The notes: generated by a model from the sequence alone, not told the origin. A stretch of 64,000 nucleotides of DNA from Piscinibacter sp. XHJ-5 (GCF_029855045.1 NZ_CP123228.1:558001-622000); one strand, 5' to 3'; positions 36,626-49,768 are shown, counted from the first letter of the stretch. Made by a program: numbers and translations.

Positions 36626-37858
36626 ATGGATCGCCCGGCACCGGCCCTGGTCGTGCTCAGCACGCTGTTCCCGTCGCCGCCGGATCCGATCGCCGGCGTC
36701 TTCATCAAGGAACGCATGTTCCGCGTCGCGCGCCATCTGCCGGTGACGGTGATCTCGCCCCAACCCTGGTTTCCGCTGCAAGGTCTTCTGCGACGCTGGA
36801 AGCCCGAATACCGGCCCGACCGGCCGCGCTTCGAGAAGGTCGACGGCATCGAGATTCGCCGCCCCCGCTTCTTCGCGCTGCCGGGCCTGCTGCGGCGCTT
36901 CGACGGCCTGTCGATCGCGCTGGCGAGCTGGCCCATCGTGCGCCGCCTGCAGCGAGAGGGGCGCGCGGACCTGCTCGACGTGCATTTCGCGTATCCCGAC
37001 GGGTATGCGGGCTACCTGCTGGCCAGGTGGTGCCGGCTGCCCTTCGTCGTCACGCTGCGCGGCAAGGAGGAGCGGCTGCGCCGCATCGAGCCCTTCCGTC
37101 GGCGCATGAGCCGCGCGCTGCAGCACGCGACCAGGGTGATCGCGGTGTCGGCCGCGCTGCGGCAGGTCGGCATCGAGCTCGGCGCGAAGCCGGGAGAGTC
37201 GATGCTGATCGGCAACGGCATCGACCTCGACAAGTTCCACCGCGTGCCGAGGGCCGGCGCTCGCGAGGCGCTGGGCATCGCGCCCGACGCCGAGGTGCTG
37301 GTCTCGGTCGGCGGCGTCGGCGAGCGCAAGGGCTTCCACCGCGTCATCGAGTGCCTTCCGGAATTGCTCGAGCAGCACCCGCGGCTGCTCCTGCTCGTCG
37401 TCGGCGGCCCGAGCCCCGACGGCGACTGGACCGAGCGCCTGCGGGAGATGGTGCGAAGCCGGCAACTCGACGAGCACGTGCGGTTCCTCGGCCCGCTGAA
37501 GCCCGAGGCGCTCAAGACGCCCCTGTCCGCGGCCGATGTCTTCGTGCTGGCCACGCGCTATGAAGGTTGGGCAAACGTTTTCCTCGAGGCGATGGCCTGC
37601 GCCCTGCCGGTGGTGAGCACCCAGGTCGGCGGCAACGCCGAGGTGGTGTGCAGCGAGCAGTACGGCACCCTGGTGCCCTTCGGGGACGAAGCGGCCTTGC
37701 GAGAGGCGATCCACCAGTCGCTGGTCCGCGCCTGGGACCGCGAGGCGATCCAGCGTTATGCCCAGGACAACACCTGGGACCGGCGCATCGAGACGCTGGT
37801 GGGCACCTTTCGGTCAATTTTTCAAAGTCGCCCCTCGACGCCTTCCCGCACCCTGTAA
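36626..37858 (+). CDS. Glycosyltransferase, GT4 family
   Basis: A 410-residue GT-B enzyme: LVVLSTLFPSPPDPIAGVFIKERMFRVARHLPVTVISPQPW at the N-terminus and the GT4 donor site ATRYEGWANVFLEAMACALPVVSTQVGGNAEVV (the EG..N..LEA-type ExE motif) at the C-terminus. It adds a sugar in EPS repeat-unit assembly at the cytoplasmic face of the membrane. It begins 14 nt after the epimerase. The gene ends within a GTAACGGTGAC sequence. Confidence 0.92.
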   Translation: MDRPAPALVVLSTLFPSPPDPIAGVFIKERMFRVARHLPVTVISPQPWFPLQGLLRRWKPEYRPDRPRFEKVDGIEIRRPRFFALPGLLRRFDGLSIALASWPIVRRLQREGRADLLDVHFAYPDGYAGYLLARWCRLPFVVTLRGKEERLRRIEPFRRRMSRALQHATRVIAVSAALRQVGIELGAKPGESMLIGNGIDLDKFHRVPRAGAREALGIAPDAEVLVSVGGVGERKGFHRVIECLPELLEQHPRLLLLVVGGPSPDGDWTERLREMVRSRQLDEHVRFLGPLKPEALKTPLSAADVFVLATRYEGWANVFLEAMACALPVVSTQVGGNAEVVCSEQYGTLVPFGDEAALREAIHQSLVRAWDREAIQRYAQDNTWDRRIETLVGTFRSIFQSRPSTPSRTL

Positions 37859-38256
37859 CGGTGACCCGGTAAAGGGTTTGCCTTTGTAATTCGGGTGTGC
37901 CAACTTCGACCGCCTCCCCGCTCGGGAGTACGTGTTGAAAAAGTCCGTTCTTGCCGCGCAAACCCGCGCTGCGGCTAGGGGCGTGCACTTCTTTCTCAGG
38001 GCCACCACGAACAAGCGGTAACCGTTACACGGACCGGACGTCGTTACCGGCCCCCCTGTTCGCGGGGATACCGTACAGCCCGCAAACCATGCATTGGCGA
38101 CCAGTGCCCAGACGCTTGTCTGGCAACGCCAAGGCAGTACCGCGCGAAGCACGCTCTTGCGTCGACCGATCCTCGGTCCTCTCGCCCGGTCCTGCTCGCG
38201 CCCTCGCTCGCCGCAACGGTGGCGAGTGAATGAAATAGATCGAAGGACGTTGGGGA
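37859..38256. promoter_or_regulatory. 398-bp non-coding region before the large modular lipoprotein
   Basis: No credible gene is present. Visible features are a weak hairpin AAAGG-GTTTG-CCTTT (37871-37885) that could end transcription of the GT gene, a palindrome GTAAC-C-GTTAC (38018-38028) whose relative GTAACGGTGAC occurs at 37855-37865, and TGGCA-N8-GGCA at 38121-38136, which has the GG/GC spacing of a sigma-54 promoter but lacks the TT before GC. The long leader suggests that expression of the lipoprotein is separately controlled. Confidence 0.4.
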
Positions 38257-42189
<3,933 letters not shown>

Positions 42190-42218
42190 CGTGCCGAGCC
42201 GGCCTGCCCGCTTCCTGC

Positions 42219-42246
42219 GCCTTGGCGTCCTTCGGGCCGCCAAGGC
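42219..42246 (+). terminator. Hairpin after the giant lipoprotein
   Basis: A perfect 9-bp stem GCCTTGGCG / CGCCAAGGC with a 10-nt loop starts 30 nt after the stop codon. There is no U-run after it, so it may act as a Rho-assisted terminator or an mRNA 3'-end stabiliser. Confidence 0.5.
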
Positions 42247-42339
42247 CTTGTCGCTCGGGTCGGCCGGCATTGCCCGCCTCATGGTCCTGCATGATCGTGC
42301 GTCGCCCCAGGGCGATGAACAACACATGGGGGTGATGCG

Positions 42340-43662
42340 ATGAGGATGCGGTCGACGCGGGCGGCCTTGGCCATGGCGGTGTTCCAGGCGGTGGTCTTCA
42401 CGGGATGCGGTGGAGGCGGGTCGGGCGAGGCAGAAGCGGCGCCCCCTGTCGGTGGGCCGCCGCCGGCGCCGGCGCCCGCGCCCACACCCGCGCCCACACC
42501 CGCGCCGACGCCTGCACCGACCCCTGCGCCGACGCCGGCGCCGGCCCCGGCGCCTGGGACGACGGCGTGCGACACGGCCACGGGGCGCGTGCTGCTGGTG
42601 GGCCCTGGCAAGACCTACGCGGTGCCCAGCGCGGCCGCAGCGGTGGCGCAGACGGGTGACGTCATCAAGATCACGGCCGGCGACTACAGCGGGGACGTGG
42701 CCACCTGGTCGGCTAGCAGCCTGACGATCTGCGGCACGGGCGGACGCGCACGGCTGTTCGCCGCGGGCAGGAACGCGCAGGGCAAGGGCATCTGGGTGAT
42801 CGGGGGCAGCAACGTCACGGTCGACAGCGTGGAGTTCCACGACGCGAAGGTGCCCGACGAGAACGGGGCGGGCATCCGCGCCGAGGGGCCTAACCTGACG
42901 GTGAAGAACTCGGGCTTCTTCGACAACGAGAACGGCATCCTGGGCGGGGACACGGGCACGATCACGATCGAGCGCAGCGAGTTTGCGCGCAACGGTTTCG
43001 GCGACGGCTACACGCACAACCTGTACATCGGGCCGGTGGAGCGGCTGACGGTCAGCGCGAGCTACTTCCACGAGGCCAAGATCGGGCACAACCTGAAGAG
43101 CCGGGCCAAGCAGACGACGATCGAGAACAGCTACTTCATGGACGGGCCCACGGGCACGTCGAGCTACCTGGCGGACTTTCCCAACGGCGGGGTGGTGGTG
43201 CTGCGCGGCAACCTGTTCCACAAGGGGCCGAACGCGGACAACTCGATCGCCATCGCGTACGGGCAGGAGGGGCTGAACAAGCCGGTGAACACGCTGGAGA
43301 TGTCGCACAACACGGTGGTGATGACACGCTCGGGCGGCACGTTCATCGCGGCGCCCGGGGGCACGCAGTCGGTCAAGCTGACGGCCAACCTGTTCGCGGG
43401 CACGGGCAGCCCGCAGCTGCTGGCCGGCGGCTTCGCCAGCGGCAGCGCGGTGCAGCAGGGCAACGTCACGTCAGTGGCAAGCAACTTCAGCGGTGCCGAC
43501 AACGTGAGCACGCCCAACTTCTGGCCCAACGCGACCCTGCAGGCGCAGATCGGCCTGGCCAGTGTGCTCGACCCCGCCTACACGAACGATGCGCCGCAGC
43601 CGTTCACCTTGCGCGCCGTCACCGGCAGCAGCCGCGTCAGCGGCGCGATCCAGAAACCTTGA
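42340..43662 (+). CDS. Secreted right-handed parallel beta-helix lipoprotein
   Basis: 440 residues. The signal ends in VVFTGC (C23), a somewhat unusual lipobox, followed by a Pro-Ala/Pro-Thr linker (about 40-68) and a beta-helix (about 70-420) with the repeating pattern LTVKNSGFFDNENGI, ITIERSEFARNGF, TTIENSYFMDG, LEMSHNTVVMT. Such folds are typical of pectate lyase-like and other polysaccharide-active proteins. Catalytic residues cannot be assigned. The helix is nearly identical in DNA to that of the next gene. It starts after GGGGGTGATGCG at 42340; ATG 42346 is an alternative. Confidence 0.88.
   Translation: MRMRSTRAALAMAVFQAVVFTGCGGGGSGEAEAAPPVGGPPPAPAPAPTPAPTPAPTPAPTPAPTPAPAPAPGTTACDTATGRVLLVGPGKTYAVPSAAAAVAQTGDVIKITAGDYSGDVATWSASSLTICGTGGRARLFAAGRNAQGKGIWVIGGSNVTVDSVEFHDAKVPDENGAGIRAEGPNLTVKNSGFFDNENGILGGDTGTITIERSEFARNGFGDGYTHNLYIGPVERLTVSASYFHEAKIGHNLKSRAKQTTIENSYFMDGPTGTSSYLADFPNGGVVVLRGNLFHKGPNADNSIAIAYGQEGLNKPVNTLEMSHNTVVMTRSGGTFIAAPGGTQSVKLTANLFAGTGSPQLLAGGFASGSAVQQGNVTSVASNFSGADNVSTPNFWPNATLQAQIGLASVLDPAYTNDAPQPFTLRAVTGSSRVSGAIQKP
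42490..43572 (+). repeat. 1.08-kb near-identical tract, copy 1 (partner 44344-45426)
   Basis: The tract runs from the Pro-rich linker through the beta-helix. By eye it differs from 44344-45426 at two bases (S/N change near 43442 and a silent A/G near 43470). The last ~30 codons of the two genes then diverge. It is a direct repeat at 1854 bp distance. Confidence 0.93.
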
Positions 43663-43782
43663 GCACGCGGACAGAGAAGCCGCGCGTCGAACAAACACAA
43701 ACCCGTTGCATCACCGACCCTCTTGCACACGCCGCGAAATGGCGGCGCGGGGGATGGGTCGACCTACCAGGACTCGTTGGAC

Positions 43783-45516
43783 ATGAAATTTGCAGTCAAT
43801 CCCCTCGCATCGGCCGCCGGCCAATTGATCGCTTGCCTCGCCCTCGCGGCGTGTGGCGGAGGCAGCGACGACGTCGCGACCACCGACGGCAGTGACACAT
43901 CCGAGCGCGCCCACGCGATGGCGGTCGCCGGCACGACCGCGACGTGGACCCGCGTCGCCACCGAAGGCCAGTCGTTCAGCGTCAGCGGAACGCAGGTCGT
44001 GCGCTACGGCGCCGACACGCGCTGGGTTCAAAAGACCATCACCGGCTCGGCCCAGTGCACCAACAGCTTCTTCGGCAGCGATCCCGCGTACATGACGGTC
44101 AAGAGCTGCGAGGTTCAGGCGCCTGCGCCTGCCCCTGCTCCCGCGCCTGCACCTGCACCGTCCTGGACCTGGATCGCCAACGAGAAGCAGTCCTTCACCG
44201 TGAGCGGGACGCAGACCGTGCGCTACGGCACCGACACCCGCTGGGTAGAGAAGTCGGTCACCAACGGCGGCCAGTGCACCAACACGTTCTTCGGCAAGGA
44301 CCCGGCCTACATGACGGTCAAGCGCTGCGAGGTCCAGACGCCGGCGCCCACACCCGCGCCGACGCCTGCACCGACCCCTGCGCCGACGCCGGCGCCGGCC
44401 CCGGCGCCTGGGACGACGGCGTGCGACACGGCCACGGGGCGCGTGCTGCTGGTGGGCCCTGGCAAGACCTACGCGGTGCCCAGCGCGGCCGCAGCGGTGG
44501 CGCAGACGGGTGACGTCATCAAGATCACGGCCGGCGACTACAGCGGGGACGTGGCCACCTGGTCGGCTAGCAGCCTGACGATCTGCGGCACGGGCGGACG
44601 CGCACGGCTGTTCGCCGCGGGCAGGAACGCGCAGGGCAAGGGCATCTGGGTGATCGGGGGCAGCAACGTCACGGTCGACAGCGTGGAGTTCCACGACGCG
44701 AAGGTGCCCGACGAGAACGGGGCGGGCATCCGCGCCGAGGGGCCTAACCTGACGGTGAAGAACTCGGGCTTCTTCGACAACGAGAACGGCATCCTGGGCG
44801 GGGACACGGGCACGATCACGATCGAGCGCAGCGAGTTTGCGCGCAACGGTTTCGGCGACGGCTACACGCACAACCTGTACATCGGGCCGGTGGAGCGGCT
44901 GACGGTCAGCGCGAGCTACTTCCACGAGGCCAAGATCGGGCACAACCTGAAGAGCCGGGCCAAGCAGACGACGATCGAGAACAGCTACTTCATGGACGGG
45001 CCCACGGGCACGTCGAGCTACCTGGCGGACTTTCCCAACGGCGGGGTGGTGGTGCTGCGCGGCAACCTGTTCCACAAGGGGCCGAACGCGGACAACTCGA
45101 TCGCCATCGCGTACGGGCAGGAGGGGCTGAACAAGCCGGTGAACACGCTGGAGATGTCGCACAACACGGTGGTGATGACACGCTCGGGCGGCACGTTCAT
45201 CGCGGCGCCCGGGGGCACGCAGTCGGTCAAGCTGACGGCCAACCTGTTCGCGGGCACGGGCAGCCCGCAGCTGCTGGCCGGCGGCTTCGCCAGCGGCAAC
45301 GCGGTGCAGCAGGGCAACGTCACGTCGGTGGCAAGCAACTTCAGCGGTGCCGACAACGTGAGCACGCCCAACTTCTGGCCCAACGCGACCCTGCAGGCGC
45401 AGATCGGCCTGGCCAGTGTGCTCGACTCCGCCTACACCAAGGACGCGCCCAAGCCGATCACGCTGCGGTCCTTCTCGTCGGCACTCAAGGCCGGCGCGCT
45501 GCAGGCGGCGCCGTAA
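43783..45516 (+). CDS. Modular lipoprotein: two small two-Cys modules plus beta-helix
   Basis: 577 residues starting at ATG 43783. The lipobox is LALAAC (C24). Two modules of about 57 residues (about 54-111 and 127-184; [43 protein letters not shown] and its repeat) are separated by an Ala-Pro linker, then a Pro-Thr-Ala linker leads to a beta-helix (about 205-550) matching the preceding gene. It is therefore the 42340 protein with two extra small modules at the front. The small modules also occur in the giant lipoprotein at 38257 and are probably carbohydrate-binding (inference). Confidence 0.88.
   Translation: MKFAVNPLASAAGQLIACLALAACGGGSDDVATTDGSDTSERAHAMAVAGTTATWTRVATEGQSFSVSGTQVVRYGADTRWVQKTITGSAQCTNSFFGSDPAYMTVKSCEVQAPAPAPAPAPAPAPSWTWIANEKQSFTVSGTQTVRYGTDTRWVEKSVTNGGQCTNTFFGKDPAYMTVKRCEVQTPAPTPAPTPAPTPAPTPAPAPAPGTTACDTATGRVLLVGPGKTYAVPSAAAAVAQTGDVIKITAGDYSGDVATWSASSLTICGTGGRARLFAAGRNAQGKGIWVIGGSNVTVDSVEFHDAKVPDENGAGIRAEGPNLTVKNSGFFDNENGILGGDTGTITIERSEFARNGFGDGYTHNLYIGPVERLTVSASYFHEAKIGHNLKSRAKQTTIENSYFMDGPTGTSSYLADFPNGGVVVLRGNLFHKGPNADNSIAIAYGQEGLNKPVNTLEMSHNTVVMTRSGGTFIAAPGGTQSVKLTANLFAGTGSPQLLAGGFASGNAVQQGNVTSVASNFSGADNVSTPNFWPNATLQAQIGLASVLDSAYTKDAPKPITLRSFSSALKAGALQAAP
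44344..45426 (+). repeat. 1.08-kb near-identical tract, copy 2
   Basis: Partner of 42490-43572 at an offset of 1854 bp. The adjacent direct orientation would allow deletion or amplification by recombination, and its conserved silent sites point to a recent event. Confidence 0.93.
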
Positions 45517-45526
45517 CACGCGAGCG

Positions 45527-45551
45527 CTGCGCGCCGCCCCGCGGCGCGCAG
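45527..45551 (+). terminator. Strong GC hairpin after the modular beta-helix lipoprotein
   Basis: A perfect 11-bp stem CTGCGCGCCGC / GCGGCGCGCAG with a CCC loop starts 11 nt after the stop codon. It lacks a U-run, as is common in this GC-rich genome. It probably ends the lipoprotein transcript before the methyltransferase gene. Confidence 0.6.
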
Positions 45552-45647
45552 ATGGCCAGTGCATTCCTTCCCGAACCGCTCGGGCAAGGGATGGCTGGCC
45601 TGCCCGAGTCCCCCTAGACTTGCCGGTTCCACAGGGGGAGGCCAGGC

Positions 45648-46604
45648 TTGTACTCGGAAAACCGCGCCAAGGACGTCGTGCTGTTCGCGAAAGCGGTGCT
45701 GTCGAACCAGCTCGCGCGGTTCGCGCCGGCGCTGTACATGAAGCTCACCCACGAGACGGGGCGCGGCGAGCAGGAGCAGACGGCGGCGCAGATCGCCGAG
45801 TACTTCATTGCCTGCTTCCACGACTACCGCCGGCAGCTCGACCTGAGCGACGAGCAGTTCGCCGCCTTTCTGCAGGGCAAGCGCGTGCTCGAGTACGGAC
45901 CGGGCGACATCCTCGGCGTGGCGCTGCTGCTGTACGCCCACGGCGCCGGGTCGGTCCACTGCTTCGACCGCTTTCCGCTGCACACCGCCTCCGAGAAGAA
46001 CCTGCGCGTTTACGAGCAGCTGCTCGCCTCGCTGGGGCCGCGTGAGCGCGAGCGCGCGAACGCCGCCTTCGTCGAATCCGGAAAGCCTGCCAGCGGCTTC
46101 AATCCCGAGGCGATCGGCTATTTCGTCTCGCGCGACGGCCTCTCGGGCGCCTCTCGCCGGTACGACCTGGTGATCTCCCGCGCGGTGCTCGAGCATGTCG
46201 ACAACCTGGCCGGCACCGCCCGCGACGTTGCCCAGGCGCTCAAGCCCGACGGGTTGTCCATCCATGAGGTCGACCTGCGCAGCCACGGTCTCGACCGTTA
46301 CCAGGCGTTCGATTTCCTGACCTGGCCGCAGCCCGTGTACCGGCTGATGTTCAGCCAGAAGGGCTTTCCGAATCGCTGGCGCCTGAACCGCTATCGCGAG
46401 CTGTTCGAGCACGCCGGCATGCGCATCCGCAAGCTGGAGCCGACCACGCGCCTGCCGGCGGAAAAGGTCGCGCTGATCGAGCCGCACCTGGCCGCGCCGC
46501 TGCGCGGCGTGTCGGCCGAGGAGCTGTCATGGATGGGCTTCTGGATGGTGCTGGAGCCGGACGGCGACCGCGCCGGCCTCGCCCAGCAGCGCCGCGCCGC
46601 ATGA
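45648..46604 (+). CDS. Class I SAM-dependent methyltransferase
   Basis: 318 residues, starting at TTG 45648 with GGGGGAGG just upstream. The SAM-binding motif I region is RVLEYGPGDILGVALLLYAHGAGSVHCFDR and the motif II region YDLVISRAVLEHVDNLAGTARDVAQALKPDG. In this cluster it may methylate a sugar or a nucleotide-sugar. The long N-terminal helical part (about 1-75) is not assigned. Confidence 0.85.
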   Translation: MYSENRAKDVVLFAKAVLSNQLARFAPALYMKLTHETGRGEQEQTAAQIAEYFIACFHDYRRQLDLSDEQFAAFLQGKRVLEYGPGDILGVALLLYAHGAGSVHCFDRFPLHTASEKNLRVYEQLLASLGPRERERANAAFVESGKPASGFNPEAIGYFVSRDGLSGASRRYDLVISRAVLEHVDNLAGTARDVAQALKPDGLSIHEVDLRSHGLDRYQAFDFLTWPQPVYRLMFSQKGFPNRWRLNRYRELFEHAGMRIRKLEPTTRLPAEKVALIEPHLAAPLRGVSAEELSWMGFWMVLEPDGDRAGLAQQRRAA

Positions 46605-46647
46605 CTCCGGTGCGCCCGTCGCGCCGCCCCTTCTTCGCCCACTTCCC

Positions 46648-47838
46648 ATGAAGATTCTTTACCACCACCGCACGGCGTCCAAGGACGGCCAGGCGGTGCA
46701 CATCGAAGAGCTGATCGGCTCGCTGCGCGCCCTCGGGCACGAGGTCCGCGTGGTCGCACCGACGCCGTCGGACGGGCAGGAAATGGGCGCGGAGGTCGGC
46801 TGGGTGCAGCGGCTGCGCGCCTCGCTGCCGAAGGCGATCTACGAGCTGCTCGAGCTGGCCTACTCCGCCGTCGCGTATGCGCGGCTGGCGCGGGCGGCGC
46901 GCGAGTTCAAGCCCGACGTGATCTACGAGCGCTACAACCTCTACCTGCTGGCCGGCCTGATGCTCAAGCGCCGCACCGGCCTGCCGCTGCTGCTCGAAGT
47001 GAACGCGCCGCTGGCGCATGAGCGCGGAAAGTTCGGCGGGCTCGGGCTGCCGCGCCTGGCGCGCTGGGCCGAAGGCGTGGTCTGGCGGGGCGCGGACCAC
47101 GTGCTGCCGGTCACCCGGGTGCTCGCACAGGATGTCGCGGCGCGCGGCGTTCCGCAACAGCGCATCGTGGTCATCCCCAACGGCATCAACGAGGCGCACT
47201 TCTCCCGCGTGCCGACGCCCGAGGCCGCCAAGCAGGCGCTCGGGTGGCCCGGCGCGCTGGTGCTCGGCTTCACCGGATTCGTGCGCGAATGGCATGGCGT
47301 CGATCGGGTGCTGCATTGGATGGCCTCGCCCGCAGCGCCCGCCACCGCGCGCCTGCTGATCGTGGGCGACGGGCCGGCGCGGGCCGAGCTCGAGGTCCTG
47401 GCGGAGCGGCTGAACCTGCGCGAGCGCGTGCGCTTCACCGGCGTGATCCCGCGCGAGCGCGTGCCCGAGCATGTCGTCGCCTTCGACATCGCCCTGCAGC
47501 CGGCCGTCGTTCCCTATGCCTCTCCGCTCAAGCTGTTCGAATACCTTGCCCTGAGCAAGGCGATCGTCGCGCCGCGCCTGCCCAACATCGAGGAAGTGCT
47601 GACCGACGGCGAGAACGCGGTGCTGTTCGGCAACGACGAGCCGCAGGCGCTGGAGCAGGCGTTGACCCGGCTGTGCACCGACCGTGCCCTGCGTGAACGG
47701 GTGGCGGCGGGCGCCGGCGCCACCATCGCCCGCCTCGGCCTCACCTGGACACGCAATGCGCAGCGCGTCAGCGCACTGGCGCGTCCGGGTGCGGCTGCGC
47801 CGGTGGTGGCCGAAGGTGCCGGCGGCTTGAAACGATGA
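46648..47838 (+). CDS. Glycosyltransferase, GT4 family
   Basis: 396 residues of GT-B fold: MKILYHHRTASKDGQAVHIEELIGSLRALGHEV (acceptor half), IPNGINEAHF, LGFTGFVREWHGVDRVLHW, and LQPAVVPYASPLKLFEYLALSKAIVAPRLPNIEEVLTDGENAVLF (donor half with the PLKLFEY variant of the ExE motif). It likely acts in EPS assembly. It sits 43 nt after the methyltransferase. Confidence 0.92.
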   Translation: MKILYHHRTASKDGQAVHIEELIGSLRALGHEVRVVAPTPSDGQEMGAEVGWVQRLRASLPKAIYELLELAYSAVAYARLARAAREFKPDVIYERYNLYLLAGLMLKRRTGLPLLLEVNAPLAHERGKFGGLGLPRLARWAEGVVWRGADHVLPVTRVLAQDVAARGVPQQRIVVIPNGINEAHFSRVPTPEAAKQALGWPGALVLGFTGFVREWHGVDRVLHWMASPAAPATARLLIVGDGPARAELEVLAERLNLRERVRFTGVIPRERVPEHVVAFDIALQPAVVPYASPLKLFEYLALSKAIVAPRLPNIEEVLTDGENAVLFGNDEPQALEQALTRLCTDRALRERVAAGAGATIARLGLTWTRNAQRVSALARPGAAAPVVAEGAGGLKR

Positions 47839-47855
47839 GCGTGCGGGCCAGGAGA

Positions 47856-48533
47856 CTAGGGCGAGGTCTTGGCGCGCGCCTTGCCGGTGTCGAGCTCGGC
47901 CAGGCGTCGCTTGAGCGCGGGGGCATCGGGTGAGAACGACAGCCCCTGTTCCAGCACCTCGCGTGCCTTGGCGGTGTCTCCGGTCTTCCGGTAGTAGTCG
48001 CTCATGTGCGCATACGGCGGCCAGTAGTCCGGCTTCAGCTGAACGGCGCGCTCGAGCGAGAAGATGCCCAGCGGTCCGCGTCCCAGCCGGATCAGGTTTT
48101 CGCCCTTCTTCGACAGCACCTCGGGCAGCAGCACGAAGTCTTCCGGCGCGCGCTGGATCACCCAGTCGAATTCCTCGATCGAATAGTTGAGATACGCCAT
48201 GCGAACCGCCTCATTGCGCGCCAGCAGCACGCCGCGGTTGGTCTTCATCAAGCCCCAGCAATAGTGATGCATCGCCTCGAACGTCGGCCCGAGCACGGCC
48301 TTCCAGCGCTGGCCCTGTTCGGGGTCGGAGCCGCCGGGCACCTTCTCGCGAAAGATCTGCGTGTACTTGCAGTACGGCGGCAGCATGGCGACCTCGCGCG
48401 GGTCGTAGGCGTCGATGCTGGCCGGGTATCCGGGAACGTCCTGGGCCGACGCGTTCCAGCAGGCGGCCAGCAGCAGGGCCGGTGCCCATGCGCGAAAACT
48501 CGGGGTGCGCAACAGACGGGCAGCAGCGGTCAT
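47856..48533 (-). CDS. Periplasmic tetratricopeptide-repeat protein
   Basis: 225 residues starting at ATG 48533, preceded by AAAGGAGTCACC. The signal peptide is cleaved near ASAQDV. At least two TPR-like helices are visible at the C-terminus (PLGIFSLERAVQLKPDYWPPYAHMSDYYRKTGDTAKAREVLEQGLSFSPD). The middle shows CKYTQIF and HHYCWGLMKTNRG with two Cys. It is divergent from the GNAT gene and may be an assembly factor of the EPS system. No specific family recognised. Confidence 0.82.
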   Translation of the reverse strand: MTAAARLLRTPSFRAWAPALLLAACWNASAQDVPGYPASIDAYDPREVAMLPPYCKYTQIFREKVPGGSDPEQGQRWKAVLGPTFEAMHHYCWGLMKTNRGVLLARNEAVRMAYLNYSIEEFDWVIQRAPEDFVLLPEVLSKKGENLIRLGRGPLGIFSLERAVQLKPDYWPPYAHMSDYYRKTGDTAKAREVLEQGLSFSPDAPALKRRLAELDTGKARAKTSP

Positions 48534-48679
48534 GGTGACTCCTTTCGCGGCAAGTACACTCGGCGGCCTCGCGCGCGGCGCGGGGCCGTGCGGACCGTGC
48601 GTTTGCGATCCGATCCTGCCTCGGTGAAGTATCGCGTATTCCCGTCCGCCGATGCGACGCACAGGGCGTCCAGACCCAC
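48534..48679. promoter_or_regulatory. Divergent promoter region between the TPR gene and the GNAT gene
   Basis: 146 bp holding both promoters. On the minus strand TGTACT lies about 20 nt before the TPR start and may be a -10 box. On the plus strand TATCGCGTATTC near 48630 is the AT-richest spot. CTTTCGCG at 48546-48553 repeats one arm of the palindrome at 62342-62353. Confidence 0.35.
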
Positions 48680-49768
48680 ATGATGATTCGCACCTACACG
48701 GCGTTCGCGGACATTCCGCACGACGTCCGAAGCCAGCTCTCGCATCCGCACGAGGCCGACTTCTTCCGCTCGCTCGACTGGTTCGAGCTGCTCTTCGAGA
48801 CCAGCCTGAAAGCCACCCACGCGCCGCGCATCTATGTGGCACTGGCGGCCGACGGCGGCGTGCGCTGCTCGCTGTACTGCGGCGTCACGACCGACTCGGC
48901 GCGCACCTTGGTGAGCCTGACGAACTTCTACTCGCTGAGCTACCTGCCGGGATTCGCACAAGGCGAGCGCGACCCCGCGGCGCTGCGCGAGCTGGTGCAG
49001 CACATCGCAGCGGAGCGCCCGGCGTGGAAGGCACTGCGCCTGAGCACGCTGATCGACGAGGCGCCCGAGTCGGGCTGGCTCGTCGAAGGCCTCGAGGCCA
49101 GCGGATTTCGCACCGAGCGCTTCTTCCAGTACGAGAACTGGTACGCCAACGTCGCCGGGCAGACCTTCGAGGACTACTTCGCGCAGCGGCCCTCGCAGCT
49201 GCGCAACACCGTCACGCGAAAGCAGAAGAAGCTCGAAAAGACGCATCGCACCGAGATCCGCATCGCGCGCAGCGACCCGGCCGAGGCGGCCGCGGTGGTG
49301 CGCGACTTCATCGCGGTGTACGAGAGCAGCTGGAAGCAGCCCGAGCCGTTTCCGGACTTCATTCCCACACTGGCCGCGCGCTGCGCGGCGCTCGGCATTC
49401 TTCGGCTGGGCGCGCTGTATGTCGACGGCCAGGCGGCGGCCGCGCAGCTGTGGATCACCGCCGGTCGCAGGACCATCATCTACAAGCTCGCCTACGACGA
49501 GAAGTTCGGCCCGCTGGGCGTGGGCTCCATCCTTTCGCGCGAGCTGTTCCGCGTGGCGATCGACGAAGACCGCGTGGAGGAGATCGACTACGGCGTGGGC
49601 AGCGATGCCTACAAGAAGGACTGGATGACGGCGGTTCGCCACATCCGCGGCATCGAGGCCTTCAACGCCTCGACCGCGGCGGGCTTCGTTCTGGCCGCCT
49701 GGGCGCGCACCAAGTCGGCCGTCAAGAAGTGGCGGGGCGAGGCCAAGCCGGCCGGGGCGCCGACGTGA
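48680..49768 (+). CDS. CelD/BcsL-like GNAT acetyltransferase (FemAB-related)
   Basis: 362 residues with the double-GNAT Acetyltransf_6/FemAB layout: DFFRSLDWFELLFETS, PSQLRNTVTRKQKKLEK (acceptor loop), and a C-terminal GNAT core ALYVDGQAAAAQLWITAGRRTIIYKLAYDEKFGPLGVGSILSRELFR, EEIDYGVGSDAYKKDWM. Relatives are linked with PEP-CTERM/exosortase and cellulose loci, where they are thought to acylate polymers or precursors. Its stop overlaps the GTG of the following GT gene. Confidence 0.88.
   Translation: MMIRTYTAFADIPHDVRSQLSHPHEADFFRSLDWFELLFETSLKATHAPRIYVALAADGGVRCSLYCGVTTDSARTLVSLTNFYSLSYLPGFAQGERDPAALRELVQHIAAERPAWKALRLSTLIDEAPESGWLVEGLEASGFRTERFFQYENWYANVAGQTFEDYFAQRPSQLRNTVTRKQKKLEKTHRTEIRIARSDPAEAAAVVRDFIAVYESSWKQPEPFPDFIPTLAARCAALGILRLGALYVDGQAAAAQLWITAGRRTIIYKLAYDEKFGPLGVGSILSRELFRVAIDEDRVEEIDYGVGSDAYKKDWMTAVRHIRGIEAFNASTAAGFVLAAWARTKSAVKKWRGEAKPAGAPT

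Noticed and set aside
37871..37885. Rho-independent terminator after the GT gene
   Set aside because: The stem is only 5 bp and there is no run of T, so I mention it only as a weak hairpin in the intergenic entry.
38121..38136. Sigma-54 promoter before the giant lipoprotein
   Set aside because: The GG and GC spacing is right, but the conserved TT before GC and the C/G after TGGCA are missing; not strong enough for its own feature.
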